Source: Buddleja alternifolia (taxonomy: Eukaryota; Streptophyta; Magnoliopsida; Lamiales; Scrophulariaceae). From it: a stretch of 64,000 nucleotides of DNA. The translations under genes were made by a program, and so were the position numbers. The stretch is from assembly GCA_019426215.1 (NCBI GenBank), contig CM033395.1:69501-133500 (forward strand). The letters are read 5' to 3'. This document shows positions 34,345 through 46,068 of this stretch, one piece after another (positions within the stretch are counted from its first letter, which is position 1; the number at the start of each line of letters is the position of its first letter). The notes beneath the pieces are model-generated. The model saw only the letters and a list, made by a program, of their open reading frames with translations, was not told the DNA's origin and did not search any database.

Positions 34345-34972
34345 ATGACGTGCCCATTAGTTGGGACGAAATCGTTCCACGATTGGGATTGCAGTGATCA
34401 ATTAGTCCTAATGTCCATATTAAATACGCAAGCAATGAGTGGAGGACAGCTGGCGATTAGCTGGATAATGAGGGGGGTTAGTTAGGCTGGCAATTTTGTT
34501 CTGTATATAGGGGAGAAAGATGAACCAAACTACTCGATACTCGGCTCGAGCTCGATCGCTAAAAGCTCGTTTGAGCTCGGTTCGTTAACTTATCAAACCA
34601 AGCTTGAACAACTTTTTGTGTTTGATAAGTTTTGAAGCTCGGCTCGAACTCGACTCGATTAGTAAAAAATAATAAAAATAAGTAAAAAAAAATCAAACTA
34701 CTCGAGCTCGACTCGTGTTCGGCTCAATTAAAGCTCGTTTGAGCTAAACTTTGAAGCTCGATTGTATTTCAAACAAGTTTGAACAACATCTCGTTCGGTT
34801 CAACTCGGCTCGTTTACACCCCTATCTGTATACATAGTAAAATCCTCTCTCAATCTCTGATCTTCACTATCTCCATCCTTTTTCCCTTCGAATCTGAATA
34901 GAGAGATTCTTCTCTTAAAGGCGCAATTGATTGTGAGGAATTACATGATCTAGCTTGGACCATATCAACTGG
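34345..34972 (+). mobile_element. LTR-like sequence of a Ty3-type element, holding a hAT MITE
   Basis: TATATAGGGGAG near 34503 and CTCTCTCAATCTCTGATC after the MITE resemble an LTR promoter and leader. It is followed by ACTGGCCTCAGAGCTTG, a degenerate form of the TGGTATCAGAGC primer site, and then by a gag start at 35009. The left end is not well defined. Confidence 0.45.
34508..34824. mobile_element. hAT-type MITE, exact 8-bp duplication
   Basis: 317 bp from TAGGGG to CCCCTA. TCTGTATA is exactly duplicated at 34500-34507 and 34825-34832. The body is rich in CTCGGCTCGAGCTCG and its complement, and the right end reads as the complement of AGGGGTGTAAACGAGCCGAG, a common plant hAT non-autonomous terminus. 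No coding capacity. Confidence 0.85.
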
Positions 34973-35267
34973 CCTCAGAGCTTGATCCTAAGACTTCCGC
35001 TGCTAACCATGACAAAGCCTAATATGCGATCTCATGCTCAAAGTGGCGTGCGAACAATGCAAATGAGTGTGCTTGGTACAGAATGATGTATGAATCAAGC
35101 AATTAGAGAATTAATTGGAAGAAATGAATTATACGCGGCAAGCCCTAGTTGCGGGGCAACAAGATATAAAGAAGAAATTAGAAAAATGGCTCTGAAGTTC
35201 GAAGAGGCTATGAACCGAAAAATGGAGGAGTTACTTCGAAATCTCAGTGGAATGAAAATAATAAGTA

Positions 35268-37659
35268 GGGTTATTCATGGTTTGGTTAACCGACTGAACC
35301 GAACCGAAACCAAGAGTTTCGATTTGAACCAAAACCAAACCGAGATTTTTGGTTCGGTTTTCGGTTTTGAATTTTCGAAAATTCCGGTTTTCGGTTCGAT
35401 TACGATTTTCATGGTCGGTTAACCAAACCGAACCAAAAATCAAATAGGTTTAAAAATAATATTTAATTTTATATTTATATAGGGGACTATTGTGTGATTT
35501 CTATAAATTTTAGGGGCCAAAATAAGAACTAAGAACTTATGATACAATTAAAAACCCCACCTCATCAGTCAACACACATGCCACACTGTTGATGTCTCTC
35601 TCAAGCTCTCTCTGTTGGGTTTGTACCCTCGATGCCAACGAGGAGTTAGAATATAAGGCACTAGTTTATATTGTACAAACCTTTCAATTATATACAGACA
35701 TTAGTAAGTTGTTCATATAATTCTTAATGGCATCTATAACTCTTGAATGAACAACTATTCCATGTGAATCAAGGCAGATCTTCCACTCCTTATAGTAGTT
35801 AAGGAGATAGGCACTGGAAGAATTTGGTACTTGATCACTTAAACGATTCGCAAGTCGGAGAATCTCAATTGGGCATTGAGATTTGTGTGGACTTGTATGA
35901 CACATGCTCTGATAAAGAGTGTCAGTCGAAATTTTTTTATAATGGGAGTTTGTTTCATAGATACATTAATGGGATTAGTGTATTCGAACACGACTCGTAG
36001 TAATCCGATCACGTGAGTTTTTACTCATGACTGTCAATGATCGGATTACTGATTATGATAGTATGTGTGAGCCTTAGGCCTGAGGAGTCACAGTCACAGT
36101 GTGCTTGTGACGTTGGTTCTGTTATTAAAGTAATTAGGCTCAATTCACCCGTTGGTGGGGCCGACCTTGAAGTGCGTTCCAATGGGCAAGTAGCAGTTAC
36201 TAAGTGATTGCCAAGAGGGAATTCACTATCTCGAAGTAAATGAGAAATATCCTTTGTGATCATAGGTAAATGAGATTGAAAGTCTCTGGCCAGAGCTCAT
36301 GAACTAATACGTGTTTAACACGGATGGTAGTTTTGTAATCTCATGTTACTATGATTCTTAGCATAGCGTTGAGTCCTGTGAGTTTGACATATTCCATCAT
36401 TCTCACTCGATCGGGATACGTTAGTGAAGGGCTTATACTCATACAGTATTCATAATCTAGAGGCTCATAATGACTTGATTATTTCTTACTCGGTTGGGCT
36501 ACGATGTGGGGCCACAGTGCTGACTAGGTGTTACTCACATCCTTTGATATCCTTCCATTCTCAATCGAGATAAATCTAGAGAGTCGCACTATAGGAATAG
36601 ACGGGGAAATCGAATTTTGTATTTGGGGGACGTTTTGGTAATTTGTCCTTTGGAAGAACGAATTAATTAATTGGACAAATTAATCTAATTGATTGTTTAA
36701 TTAGATTAAACAATGGTAAATTAAATTAATTAGTTTGAATATTTAATTAACTAGGTTAATTAAATATTAAACTAGAATATTAATTAATTATTTAATTAAA
36801 TAATTAATAAGAATATTGATTTAATCAAGATATATTTAATTGGATTAAATGTTAATTGACAAAATTAATTAGACTAAGTTGACTGGGTCAACCTTAGTTG
36901 GAGGATTTTATATTTAATCGTCCAACACAAGCTCTAAGAGAATAACAAAAACATAAAGAAATTCCTCCACCAGAAATACAATACAGAGAAAAGAAACTCT
37001 CATCCTCTCTCTCTCTCATCTAGCTGCCTATGGAGAAAAGAGATGGAGATTTCCGGAGTCGATTCCGCGCATTATAATCTAGAGACGGGACTTGTGGACC
37101 GTTGAATGAAGATTTGCGAGGATTGATTGAATACGCAAAAGGTAAGTTTTTCGTATTCATCTTTTTCATTAAAATCAACAAACAAACGAATTGATCTTGG
37201 CTTTGGGAATCCAGATATGATTTTAAATTTCCGTTGTGTATGATACCAGAATTCCCAACACTCTCAACTCAAGTCTCAAGCTCCGCACCGCTGCTATTGT
37301 CGTCGCACGCCGCCTCCGCTGCCGGACGAATTCTCCTCCCTCTCTCTCACACGCAATTCCCCCATTCCATTTTTCAAACCCTAGGTAAGAAATCTAAAAT
37401 TATGTTATTTAATTTCTTTATTTTTTACATCAATTGGGTTAGTTTTTGGGATTTGAGTTAGATTTTGCCATTTGAGCTCATGGCAATCTGGGATTGCTTT
37501 GAAATTCTGATTTTTCCTAACATATTAACAATTTTATTTTATTTTGATTTCAAAACTCGGTTAACCAAATTAAAACAAAATTTAATTCGGTTATAACCGA
37601 ACCGAACCGAGCTTTTATGGTTCGGTTTTGGTTCGGTTTGGTTCCGAATGAACAGCCCC
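35268..37659. mobile_element. hAT-type non-autonomous element carrying exon-like DNA
   Basis: Ends: left GGGTTATTCATGGTTTGG, right the complement of GGGGCTGTTCATTCGG, with long GGTTCGGTTTTGG-type subterminal repeats on both sides. Flanking octamers AATAAGTA (35260-35267) and AATAAAGA (37660-37667) match at six of eight positions. Without the inserted solo LTR it is about 740 bp. Around 35590 and 37261-37385 it contains GC-rich, exon-like sequence followed by AAACCCTAG and GTAAGAA, suggesting a captured plant gene 5' end. Confidence 0.7.
35613..37260. mobile_element. Solo copia-type LTR (family L, copy 1)
   Basis: 1,648 bp, TGTTGGG to CCCAACA. CTCTC is exactly duplicated at 35608-35612 and 37261-37265. 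No internal region, primer site or polypurine tract, so it is a solo LTR left by recombination. The right third is AT-rich (ATTAATTAA runs, 36660-36880). Confidence 0.85.
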
Positions 37660-38534
37660 AATAAAGATTTGGTTAACGTAACTCCACCACAACAAGCACC
37701 TAAACATACACCATTTAAAAAGGAACGAGGCATGTATTTTATCCTCGCTACTAGGTTCTAAGAAAAATGAATCGCATAAGGTGCAATATAGTCGCACTTC
37801 TAAGTTTGATTTCTTGAAATTCAATAGAGAATACCCAAGGCAATGGTTGCGAAGGTGTTAGAAATATTTTACATTCAATTATATGAACGATTATGACAAG
37901 ACAATTACGACAGCAATGCGTATGGATGAGGTTGTGGATAATTAGTCTGTTGATTATATAGAAGGCAAGGAGAGCATGGGATAGGTTTGCTTAGTTGGTA
38001 TTGGACAGATTCTCCACACCTGGACATGAGAATTTAGCCTGTCAATTTAATAAATTGACTCAAGAGGGTGTGATAAATGAATATATTGATAGTATTATGT
38101 GCCCGATGATGTTGGGAATGTGCCCTCGATGCCAACGAGGAATTAGAATATAAGGTACGAGTTTATATTGTGCAACCTCTAATTAATATAAAGGCAACAA
38201 TATGTTGTTCGTATAATTCTTGATGGCATTTATAAAGTCTTAAATGAACAACTAGTCCATGTGTGTCAAGGCAAACCTTCGCACTCCTTATAGTAGTTAA
38301 GGAGATGGGCACTGGAAGGGTTTGATACTTGATCACTTAAATAGTTTGCAAGTCGGAGAGTCTCAATTGGGCATTGAGATTCATATGGACTTGTATGACA
38401 CATGCTCTGACAAAGGAGTTTCAGTCGAACACTATGGGATAGTGGGAGTTTGTGTCATAGATACATTGATGGGATTAGTGTATTCGAACACGGCTCGTAG
38501 TAATCCGATCACATGAGTTTTTACTTAGTGACTG

Positions 38535-38817
38535 TCAAGAAGAAGACTTTAAAATACTTCCGCTGTGCTAACCCTGATTAAGCGATTGAGACATTACCCT
38601 ACTTTGGTAATAGTTGAAATCACTAAGTCTAAGTTAACTTTATCAAAACAGTCTTCGAGTAAGCGACTAGTGAAGCGCCTACACTTGTAAGCAACTAGTC
38701 AAGCGCTTACTATCCTTAAGCGTCCAAACGAAGTTTTAACTCGCAAAATTTTTGAAGTCCACATAAGACTTCAGGGCCTATTTTAAGACCCTTTCGCATG
38801 TCATTGTGGGACCAACA
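38535..38817 (+). repeat. 5' LTR remnant of SIRE element 2
   Basis: Matches 42392-42674 base for base except two transitions (near the GGGCC and GACC words at the right end). At the left breakpoint the LTR and the host LTR share TCAA, so the truncation joined ends by microhomology. Confidence 0.85.
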
Positions 38818-38819
38818 CT

Positions 38820-38831
38820 TGGTATCAGAGC
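38820..38831 (+). other. Primer binding site of SIRE element 2
   Basis: TGGTATCAGAGC, complementary to initiator Met tRNA, two bases after the LTR end GGGACCAACA. Confidence 0.9.
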
Positions 38832-38920
38832 GGTTGAATTTGAAATTTTCAAATTTCCGAGCGTAACTGCTTGTTCAGATCCCTTTTAAAACTTAGTTGC
38901 TTTTAAAAAAAAAAAAGAGA

Positions 38921-39769
38921 ATGGCATTTTCAAGAGTTCCAAAGTTGACTGAGTCAAATTATGACTCATGGAAGGTCAAAGCTTTTGCTTATCTTTGTGC
39001 TTGTGATGATGAAATGTGTGATATCATTTCAGATGGACCGATCAGAATATTCAAAGAAATCACAAGAGCGCCTGGAGCGACTGAACCGACTCCAGATGGT
39101 TATGTTGAGAAGCCTAAGCATGAGTGGTCAGCTGATGAGCGTCGAAGAGCAAATTTGGATAATGTAGGACGAAACGCTCTCTATACAGCCATTGAAGACA
39201 ATGATAACTTATTCAATAAGATCAAGCCATGCTCTACGACTAAGGAAATTTGGGATAAGTTAGCCACAATATGTGAAGGTTCAACAAAGATGAGAGAAAA
39301 CAAGCTCTCCATAGCCATGCAAAGATTTGAGCAGTTTAAGATGATGCCAAATGAAACGCTAGATCAATTGGATGCGAGATTTCCGTCGCTTATTACAGAG
39401 TTAGTGTCATTGGATAAGGAGTTGACCAATAAGGAAATGGTCAAGAAGATTTTTAGAAGTATCCCGAGCAAATTTTTGATAAAGACCATAGCAATGAGAG
39501 AATCACAAATGTTGGACATCATTACCCCAGAACATGTGTTCTCGGAGCTAAGGGCTTTTGAATTCGAATTAGGAGAAGTCAGTGACATCTCGTCTTCAGC
39601 GACTGCACCCGGAGCCTTAATCGCTACAACAAATAGCAAGGGAAAATCAGTGAGTGAGGTGAAAGCGATAGAATTAGATTCAGATGAGGATCAGGAAATG
39701 GATTTATTGGTTAAGAAATTTGAAAAATTTCTAAGACATGAAAAGAGAAATCCTGCTTCTCATTTCTGA
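38921..39769 (+). CDS. SIRE gag, truncated but open (282 codons)
   Basis: Start chosen at 38921 (ATGGCATTTTCAAG), which aligns with the gag start of element 1 at 10655; an upstream ATG at 38897 comes from an A-rich run. The frame is open to TGA at 39767-39769. It covers the gag N-terminal and capsid-like region (LTESNYDSWKVKAF, RANLDNVGRNALYTAI, ENKLSIAMQRFEQFK). It stops before the zinc knuckle, where the sequence jumps to the end of pol. The resulting protein would lack the RNA-binding nucleocapsid. It may still assemble with gag from intact relatives, but that is inference. Confidence 0.8.
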   Translation: MAFSRVPKLTESNYDSWKVKAFAYLCACDDEMCDIISDGPIRIFKEITRAPGATEPTPDGYVEKPKHEWSADERRRANLDNVGRNALYTAIEDNDNLFNKIKPCSTTKEIWDKLATICEGSTKMRENKLSIAMQRFEQFKMMPNETLDQLDARFPSLITELVSLDKELTNKEMVKKIFRSIPSKFLIKTIAMRESQMLDIITPEHVFSELRAFEFELGEVSDISSSATAPGALIATTNSKGKSVSEVKAIELDSDEDQEMDLLVKKFEKFLRHEKRNPASHF

Positions 39770-40804
39770 AGGTACAATTTATTTAAACGCTTAATCATTA
39801 TGCATCATATTTTATTAGACATATAATGTAGGGGGAATTCACTTTATTATATTGTCTAAAAGCATTTTTCAAAAGTGTTACAAGTTATTAAATTTAGGGG
39901 GAACCTTAAAATTGTACTTGAACATACCTTTAAGCGTCAATGATCAAAAATCGTTTTCATTTGCATATATCATCAACGCTTATCATTATTTGTGCATGAT
40001 GTGTTAGACGCTCAAATACAAAAGGAATTTATTTTCAAGCGTCAACATTAATCTTTAAACTCTTGGTATCATATTTCAAATTGGTATATTAAGCGTTGAA
40101 CATTCCCTTCAACACTTAATAAAATATTTTACAAAATCATGCATAAATTTATTTATTTAAAAAAAAAGTTGGGATGTTGATTTATCAACAAGTGATATCA
40201 ACAAAGGATATCTACTAGTTGTATCAACTGTGGTGGAAATCGATAGAGATTTGTCACAGTCCTTCCAGACGTGGAAGCAAATGTGTAAATCGCTAGGAGA
40301 TTCCTTTATCACACTGTCAGTCCAGACGTGGATGAGATTGTGGATGCTGAGCGGTCGATAGAAGTGGCCGAAAGATTATCCCCACACCAACTTGTCCTAA
40401 GCGCTCAAAAGAAAAACTCCCTGAGTCGCTTGCCAGTAGTACTTTCCTACACCCAAACGCTTAGAGCAGATTCTGCAGCCTTTCCTCTGATGTTGATGAT
40501 GCCAAGAAGGGGGAAAAGGTAAGAAAAGCAGTTTAAAGGGGAAGTCAGTTTAAGGGGGAAGTAAGTAAAAAAAAAAAAGGAAGGAAACAAAGTTTGAATT
40601 TTCAGTATAAATCATTACGCTTTCAATTCCATATATATATGAATGATTTATCGCTGAAACACCTTGTTGAAGCTAATCTAATATTAGCTAACTAATCTAA
40701 CTTTCTAAACGCTAACTTATTTTGTTTTGGGCTTTTCTTTGAACTATTAAACTATAAAAGAGTTATAAGAGTTAAGGTCTTGACATCATCAAAAAGGGGG
40801 AAAT
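39770..40804 (+). other. Spacer of SIRE element 2 with polypurine tract
   Basis: 39776-40150 matches the post-pol spacer 16113-16450 of element 1, including the AGGGGGAA word (near 39830). 40160-40560 has no counterpart I can find in element 1. AAAAAGGGGGAAAT just before 40805 is the polypurine tract. Confidence 0.75.
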
Positions 40805-42674
40805 TGTTAGGAATTTCATGTTAGATGTTTTGATGATGACAAGATAGGATTTCATGTTAGACCCCAAAAGAATGTAAGTTTACACTTTCATAGAATATAT
40901 GTATAAGCGTTTGAAAGTTTGTTAGTTTGTTTGGCTTGTAATTTTTATCTTTGTAGAGACTAAGTGATAGATACTATGTCGCTAATAGAATTCTAGGTGA
41001 GTCTATTAGAGATGAAGTTGAAGATCAGCGTCTGAAGTCAGAAGAAGATGAAGATTTGTCTTAAGCGTTCGTCAAGCGCTTAAGAGTCTATTTCAGGAAT
41101 TATGAATCAAGCGCTCAGATAATATTCTTAGCGCCTAGCTAACGCTAAAGGACTGTTCCAGGAGTGTTAAACCAAGCGCTCAAGTTTACTCAAGCGATTC
41201 ACCTGAAATATATCCTCAAGTTGTCAACGATCATTTATTTCCAACGAAAATAAATTCAAAGTGCATTAAATGCGACAAGACTTTCTGACTTGTGGACAAG
41301 CCACCTTTTGACTAGACTGTCAGTTTTTCAACCTGCTCCTGTCCAATCGGATTCAGCAGAAATTAAGGAATGTCAGAAAAGGGACTATTTGAAGCTCCGC
41401 GTGAGGTACACGCGCCTGAATTGTGTCCAACGGACAATTTCCAAGAAACCCTATAAATAGTTCCCCTCAGCAAATTTAGAAGGAGAGAAGGTGCGAAGAG
41501 CCAAAACTTTGCTGAAACAATCTGAGAGAAAAAGCTTCCAAACTCCATAGCCAATTGGAATTCAAGAAAGTTAATTCTTTCAACAAGCAGTATTTTTGTG
41601 TAAAAGAAGCTTGTTGAAGAAGATCTTTCTTGAAGCTCCAATATCCTTTAAAGCTTCTCAAATACATTCCAGACAGTCACCCGATATCTCAAACATCTTC
41701 CAAGAAGAATCCTAAACTATTATTGAGATATCCCAAGTTGTTTGAACTTCCCAACATCAAACAAACCTGTTACAATAAACCCTCAACACCTTTCATCTAA
41801 GTGAGAAAGATGTTGATTTTCACAAGCAGTATTTTTTAGTAAGAGAAGCTTGTTGAAGAAGGTCTTTATTGGAGCTGAAGTCTGTGTGATCAAGGAGCTC
41901 AAGGCCATCTTGGAGAAGATCTTTATTGGAGCTGAAATCTGTGTGATCAAGGAGCTCGAGATCGTCTTTCCAGAAGTAGACGATTGAAGTGGCTTGTAGC
42001 AGAAATTTGTGTGACCAAGGAGTTCAAGTCATCCACATCCATCTCTTCCTGTTTCCCTATTTTGTAAAAGTCTCTGTGTGACTCTTCGAGAATCAATTTA
42101 GTGGATTGCCTCCGAGTGCAAAGGAGAAGAAGGACGTAGCTGGGATTACACCACCCAGTGAATCTTACAAATTTCTTGTGTCACTTTACTGTTTTAATGA
42201 TTTACATTGCATTTGCATATTATCTTGAAAAGGGCTTTAAAACAGTTAAGCGACTATCTTGGTGAAAAAGAGAACGCTAAGTTTTCAAAATAAGCTTCAG
42301 CGCTTGACAAAGCGCTGAGCACTTCTAAGCGTTCAAAATGATTTAAAAGGAAAAGCAACTAGAGAAAAACTTTTGTAACGCTAAAACATTTTCAAGAAGA
42401 AGACTTTAAAATACTTCCGCTGTGCTAACCCTGATTAAGCGATTGAGACATTACCCTACTTTGGTAATAGTTGAAATCACTAAGTCTAAGTTAACTTTAT
42501 CAAAACAGTCTTCGAGTAAGCGACTAGTGAAGCGCCTACACTTGTAAGCAACTAGTCAAGCGCTTACTATCCTTAAGCGTCCAAACGAAGTTTTAACTCG
42601 CAAAATTTTTGAAGTCCACATAAGACTTCAGGGCCCATTTTAAGACCTTTTCGCATGTCATTGTGGGACCAACA
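40805..42674 (+). repeat. 3' LTR of SIRE element 2 (complete)
   Basis: 1,870 bp, TGTTAGG to GGGACCAACA, with TATAAATAG at 41452-41460. It contains a tandem near-duplication around 41820-41960 (AGAAGATCTTTATTGGAGCTG type, ending GTGTGATCAAGGAGCTC twice). AGCG/CGCT words are frequent. Confidence 0.85.
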
Positions 42675-43936
42675 GATTATGAAGGTATGCGTGAGCCTTA
42701 GACCTGAGGAGTTACGGCCACAATGTGCTTGTGACGTTGGATTCTGTCACTAGAGTAGTTAGGCACAATTCACCCTTTGAAAGGTAGGGTCAACCTCGAA
42801 ATGCGTTCCAATGGACATGTAGCTTGTGAGGTGATTACTAAGAGGGAATTCACTGTCTCGAAAGTAAACGAGAAGTATCATATACGATCATAGGTAAATG
42901 AGATTGAAAGTCTCTGGCCAGAGCTGATGAACTAACTCGTGTTTAGTAATCTCATATTACTATAATTTTTAAGCATAGCATCGAGTCCTGTGAGTTTGAC
43001 ATATTCCATGACTCTCACTCGATCGGGATACGTCAGTGAATGGCTTATACTTATACGGTATTCATAATTTAGAGGTTCATAATGACATATTCGTACTCGA
43101 TTGGATTACGATGTGGGGCCACGGTGCTGGCTAGGTGTCACTCACATCCTTTGGTATCCTCCCATTGCTAATTGAGACAAACTTAGAGAGTCGTGCTATA
43201 AAGGAATAGATGAGGAAATCAAGTCTTGTATTTGGAGGGTGTTCTGGTAATTTGTCCCTGGGTAGGATAAATTAATTAATTGGAAAAATTAATTTAATTG
43301 GTTGTTTAATTGGATTAAACAATGGTAAATTAAATTAATTAGTTTGAATATTTAATTGACTAGGTTAATTAAATATTTAAACTATAATATTAGTTAATTA
43401 ATTAATAAGAACATTGATTTAATCAATATATATTTAATTAGATTAAATGTTAATTGATTAAATTAATTGGACTAAGTTGATTGGGTCAACATAGCCCAAT
43501 TATTGTCCAATAGCCCATATGGGCGTGTACTGATGGGCTTAGTTGGAGGATTTATTTAATCCTCTAACACAAGCTAGAGAACACAGTTGACAGTTAGTTG
43601 CAAAACATGACGTGAAATCCTCCACCAAAATACATCAGAGTAGAAAATGTTTTTCTCTCTTCCCAGTCCACTCGATCTCGCCTAGCCGCCATGGAGATTG
43701 GACATGGAGATTTCCTGGAGTCAATTCCACCACGTGATGATCTAGAGACGGTACAATTGAACTGTTGGAGAAGATTGAAGATTCGCGAGGATTGAAGATT
43801 GAATACGCAAAAAGGTAAGTTTTTCGTATTCATCTTTTTCTTGTTAAAAATCAATGAAAGCTACGAATTGATCTTGGTTTGGGAATCCAGATCTGTTTTT
43901 ATATTCCGCTGCACATGCCTAACAAGATTCCCAACA

Positions 43937-45399
43937 GGTGAGCCATTTGTTGGTTTGGCTATTTACTTATAAATACTATGATAGTCTTGTTTTATTTTAT
44001 ATTAAACTCTTTTTGGCACTCTTCTTTGTCATTATTTACTTTTTGTTAGTATAGATAATGATCTCATGGATTACACAAGGCTAGGGGAGCGGTCGTGTCG
44101 ACTAAGGAAGGCTCTTAAGGGCTGTAATCCGAAAATACATTCCAAGTCATAGAGATTGTGAGATGTGGGATATCACAGTCTTGTTAAGACTTGTTTGTGT
44201 GTGTTATTCTCAAAATAGAGTGTCTTGTTCCATGGGCATTGACCCGCTGGGTCAGTGCATACATGCACATCCATACTTAGTTGAGTATGAGAATAAACGA
44301 CCCCGCAAGGATTCCTCGTTGGTTCTGCGTCGAACTTGGATTCCTTCAATTTTGTAGAGTGAGATTAGTCCTATGAACTGAAATGTCATGGCTCAGATGT
44401 GTACTGCCCACTATACTTTGATATACAAGTGCATTTCAGGAGAATCATACAGCGACATATGTTCTGTATAGTCTGGCAGTATGACGAATCAGATGGCGTT
44501 AGATATGGGATTCATCCAGGGTGTGACACATGGTATTTCCTATGTTGTTGAGTAAATCTAAATGATCGATAAAAGCCTTTGATCAGAGTGGTGTCTTAAA
44601 ATAGGGAGTGGTGATTCCTGCATAGAAGACTGGGACATTAGATTTCCAACACAGTCATAGCTTCAGAAGTTATTGGGGTTTCGACATTCGCCAAACCCTA
44701 GATTTCAGACGGGAAAAAGATGAAAGGATTCGACTCACATAAAGATCGTAACCTGGATAGGTTTTACTTTTCATCATTAACATCTAAGAAGTCGTGGCGA
44801 CATTGCTAGACATCGATCCATGACCAAAAGGTGCCTTGGATTAATTTGGTGAAATTAATTCATAGACCGTATTAATTATTTAGATAATTAATTGAACTTT
44901 TGAGGTAGGACCTATTGTTGTCTTGTTAATGAGCCTAAGGGGTCACACACTTAACTTAGTGTAGTACCTATTAGTTAAATTAATTCTTTGTGAATTAATG
45001 GAGAGATTAATTATTGGAATTAATTAATCAAAGGAAAAAGAAATAAAATTAATTAAGTAGTCTTAATTAATTAAAGTCTCTAATTTAATATTGGAATACG
45101 ATATTAAATGGGAGACAAATTAATTAATAGTCAAATTAATTTAAGAAAGAGGAGATTTAATTAAATTAGCCTTAATTAAATATTTAGTTGGATCAAATTA
45201 AATTAATAAGTCAATGGACCAATTAATTAAATAATGATTTTGGCCTAAAAGTCAAAGGAAAAGAAGAAGACAAGCCCACTAGGTCACTTGACCTAGTGGA
45301 ACACGTCCAATTGGGCATGTACAATGGGAGGATTAAATCCTCCCTACTGTACACACTTCCCAAGTAATTCACAATAGTGGATTTTTGTCTTCCTCATCC
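43937..45399. mobile_element. Degenerate LTR-like fragments
   Basis: No gene. The stretch to about 44650 holds TATAAATACT near 43970 and wording typical of copia LTRs. 44650-45345 is rich in ATTAATTAA and resembles the right third of family L LTRs in composition, without clear alignment. Ends and duplications were not found. Confidence 0.35.
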
Positions 45400-46068
45400 T
45401 TGTTAATTTTCTCACTATACCCCAATTTGATAGCGCACGTGAGGGGCACATGCAATTTCTGTCAAATACTTGACAAATTTTTGATGTAAGACTTAAATTC
45501 CTTTTTTTAGAGAGGCTAGATTGCACGAAAACAATAGCCCCCGTGCACTGTCTGGCACGTGTCAGATATTGACACGCATCCGACAAGTGTCGAACACGGG
45601 CTTAGACATGACTCCCACAAAGAAAGGAAAATAACGCGGACACGACATAGAGCTGTGTCTAATGCATTTGAACAACATCAACGATGGTGGTAGGCTGGTA
45701 GTGTCAGATGGATGCTCTGCACTCTTGGCGGTCAGTTGTAGAAAAAGTCGAGTTTTCACTGATTATCGCGCTTGAGGGGGAGAGGTGGTTTGAAGTTGGG
45801 AGGTGTAGCAGCGATCGAGAGAAGATGGCTTTCAAAATTGTTCTTTGGGAAATGAAGTGATGCTACAAAGATGAGATAGAATAAATTGTTGCTGACCTAG
45901 CATTTTCTCTCGGACTATAAACCTGAATAAAACACTTGATATAATTAAATTTGTCAAGAGTTAGCTTATGGCCCAATCCCTGTCACAATAAATAATTTTT
46001 TTAAGACTAAGTTGAAAATATATATATAAAAAAAAAGTTTATCTAATCTCTATCTAACATATAATATA

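Larger units (their letters stand above)
35009..38109 (+). pseudogene. Ty3-type gag fragment, split by a hAT element
   Basis: The left part (35009-35259) starts with an ATG, has one TGA, and reads a charged N-terminal stretch (MALKFEEAMNRKMEELL). The right part (37668-38109) contains KFDFLKFNREYPRQWLRR, then KYFTFNYMND, the characteristic opening of the retrotransposon gag domain, followed by frame breaks. At 38110 a copia LTR begins. The rest of this element was not identified. Confidence 0.6.
38535..42674 (+). mobile_element. SIRE element 2: gag-only derivative with truncated 5' LTR
   Basis: Same family as 9031-21899. It keeps only the last 283 bases of its 5' LTR, an iMet primer site, an intact gag start, the post-pol spacer, a polypurine tract and a complete 1,870-bp 3' LTR. 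Pol and the third ORF are absent. The 283 bases shared by the two LTRs differ at only two positions by eye, so the insertion is recent. It sits inside family L LTR copy 2. Confidence 0.85.
38110..43936. mobile_element. Solo copia-type LTR (family L, copy 2), split by SIRE element 2
   Basis: The left part (38110-38534) begins TGTTGGGAATGTGCCCTCGA. The right part (42675-43936) ends in CCCAACA. Together they are about 1.69 kb and align to 35613-37260 throughout, in the same orientation. Flanking pentamers GATGA (38105-38109) and GGTGA (43937-43941) match at four positions. About 13 bases present in copy 1 are missing at the SIRE junction. Confidence 0.8.
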
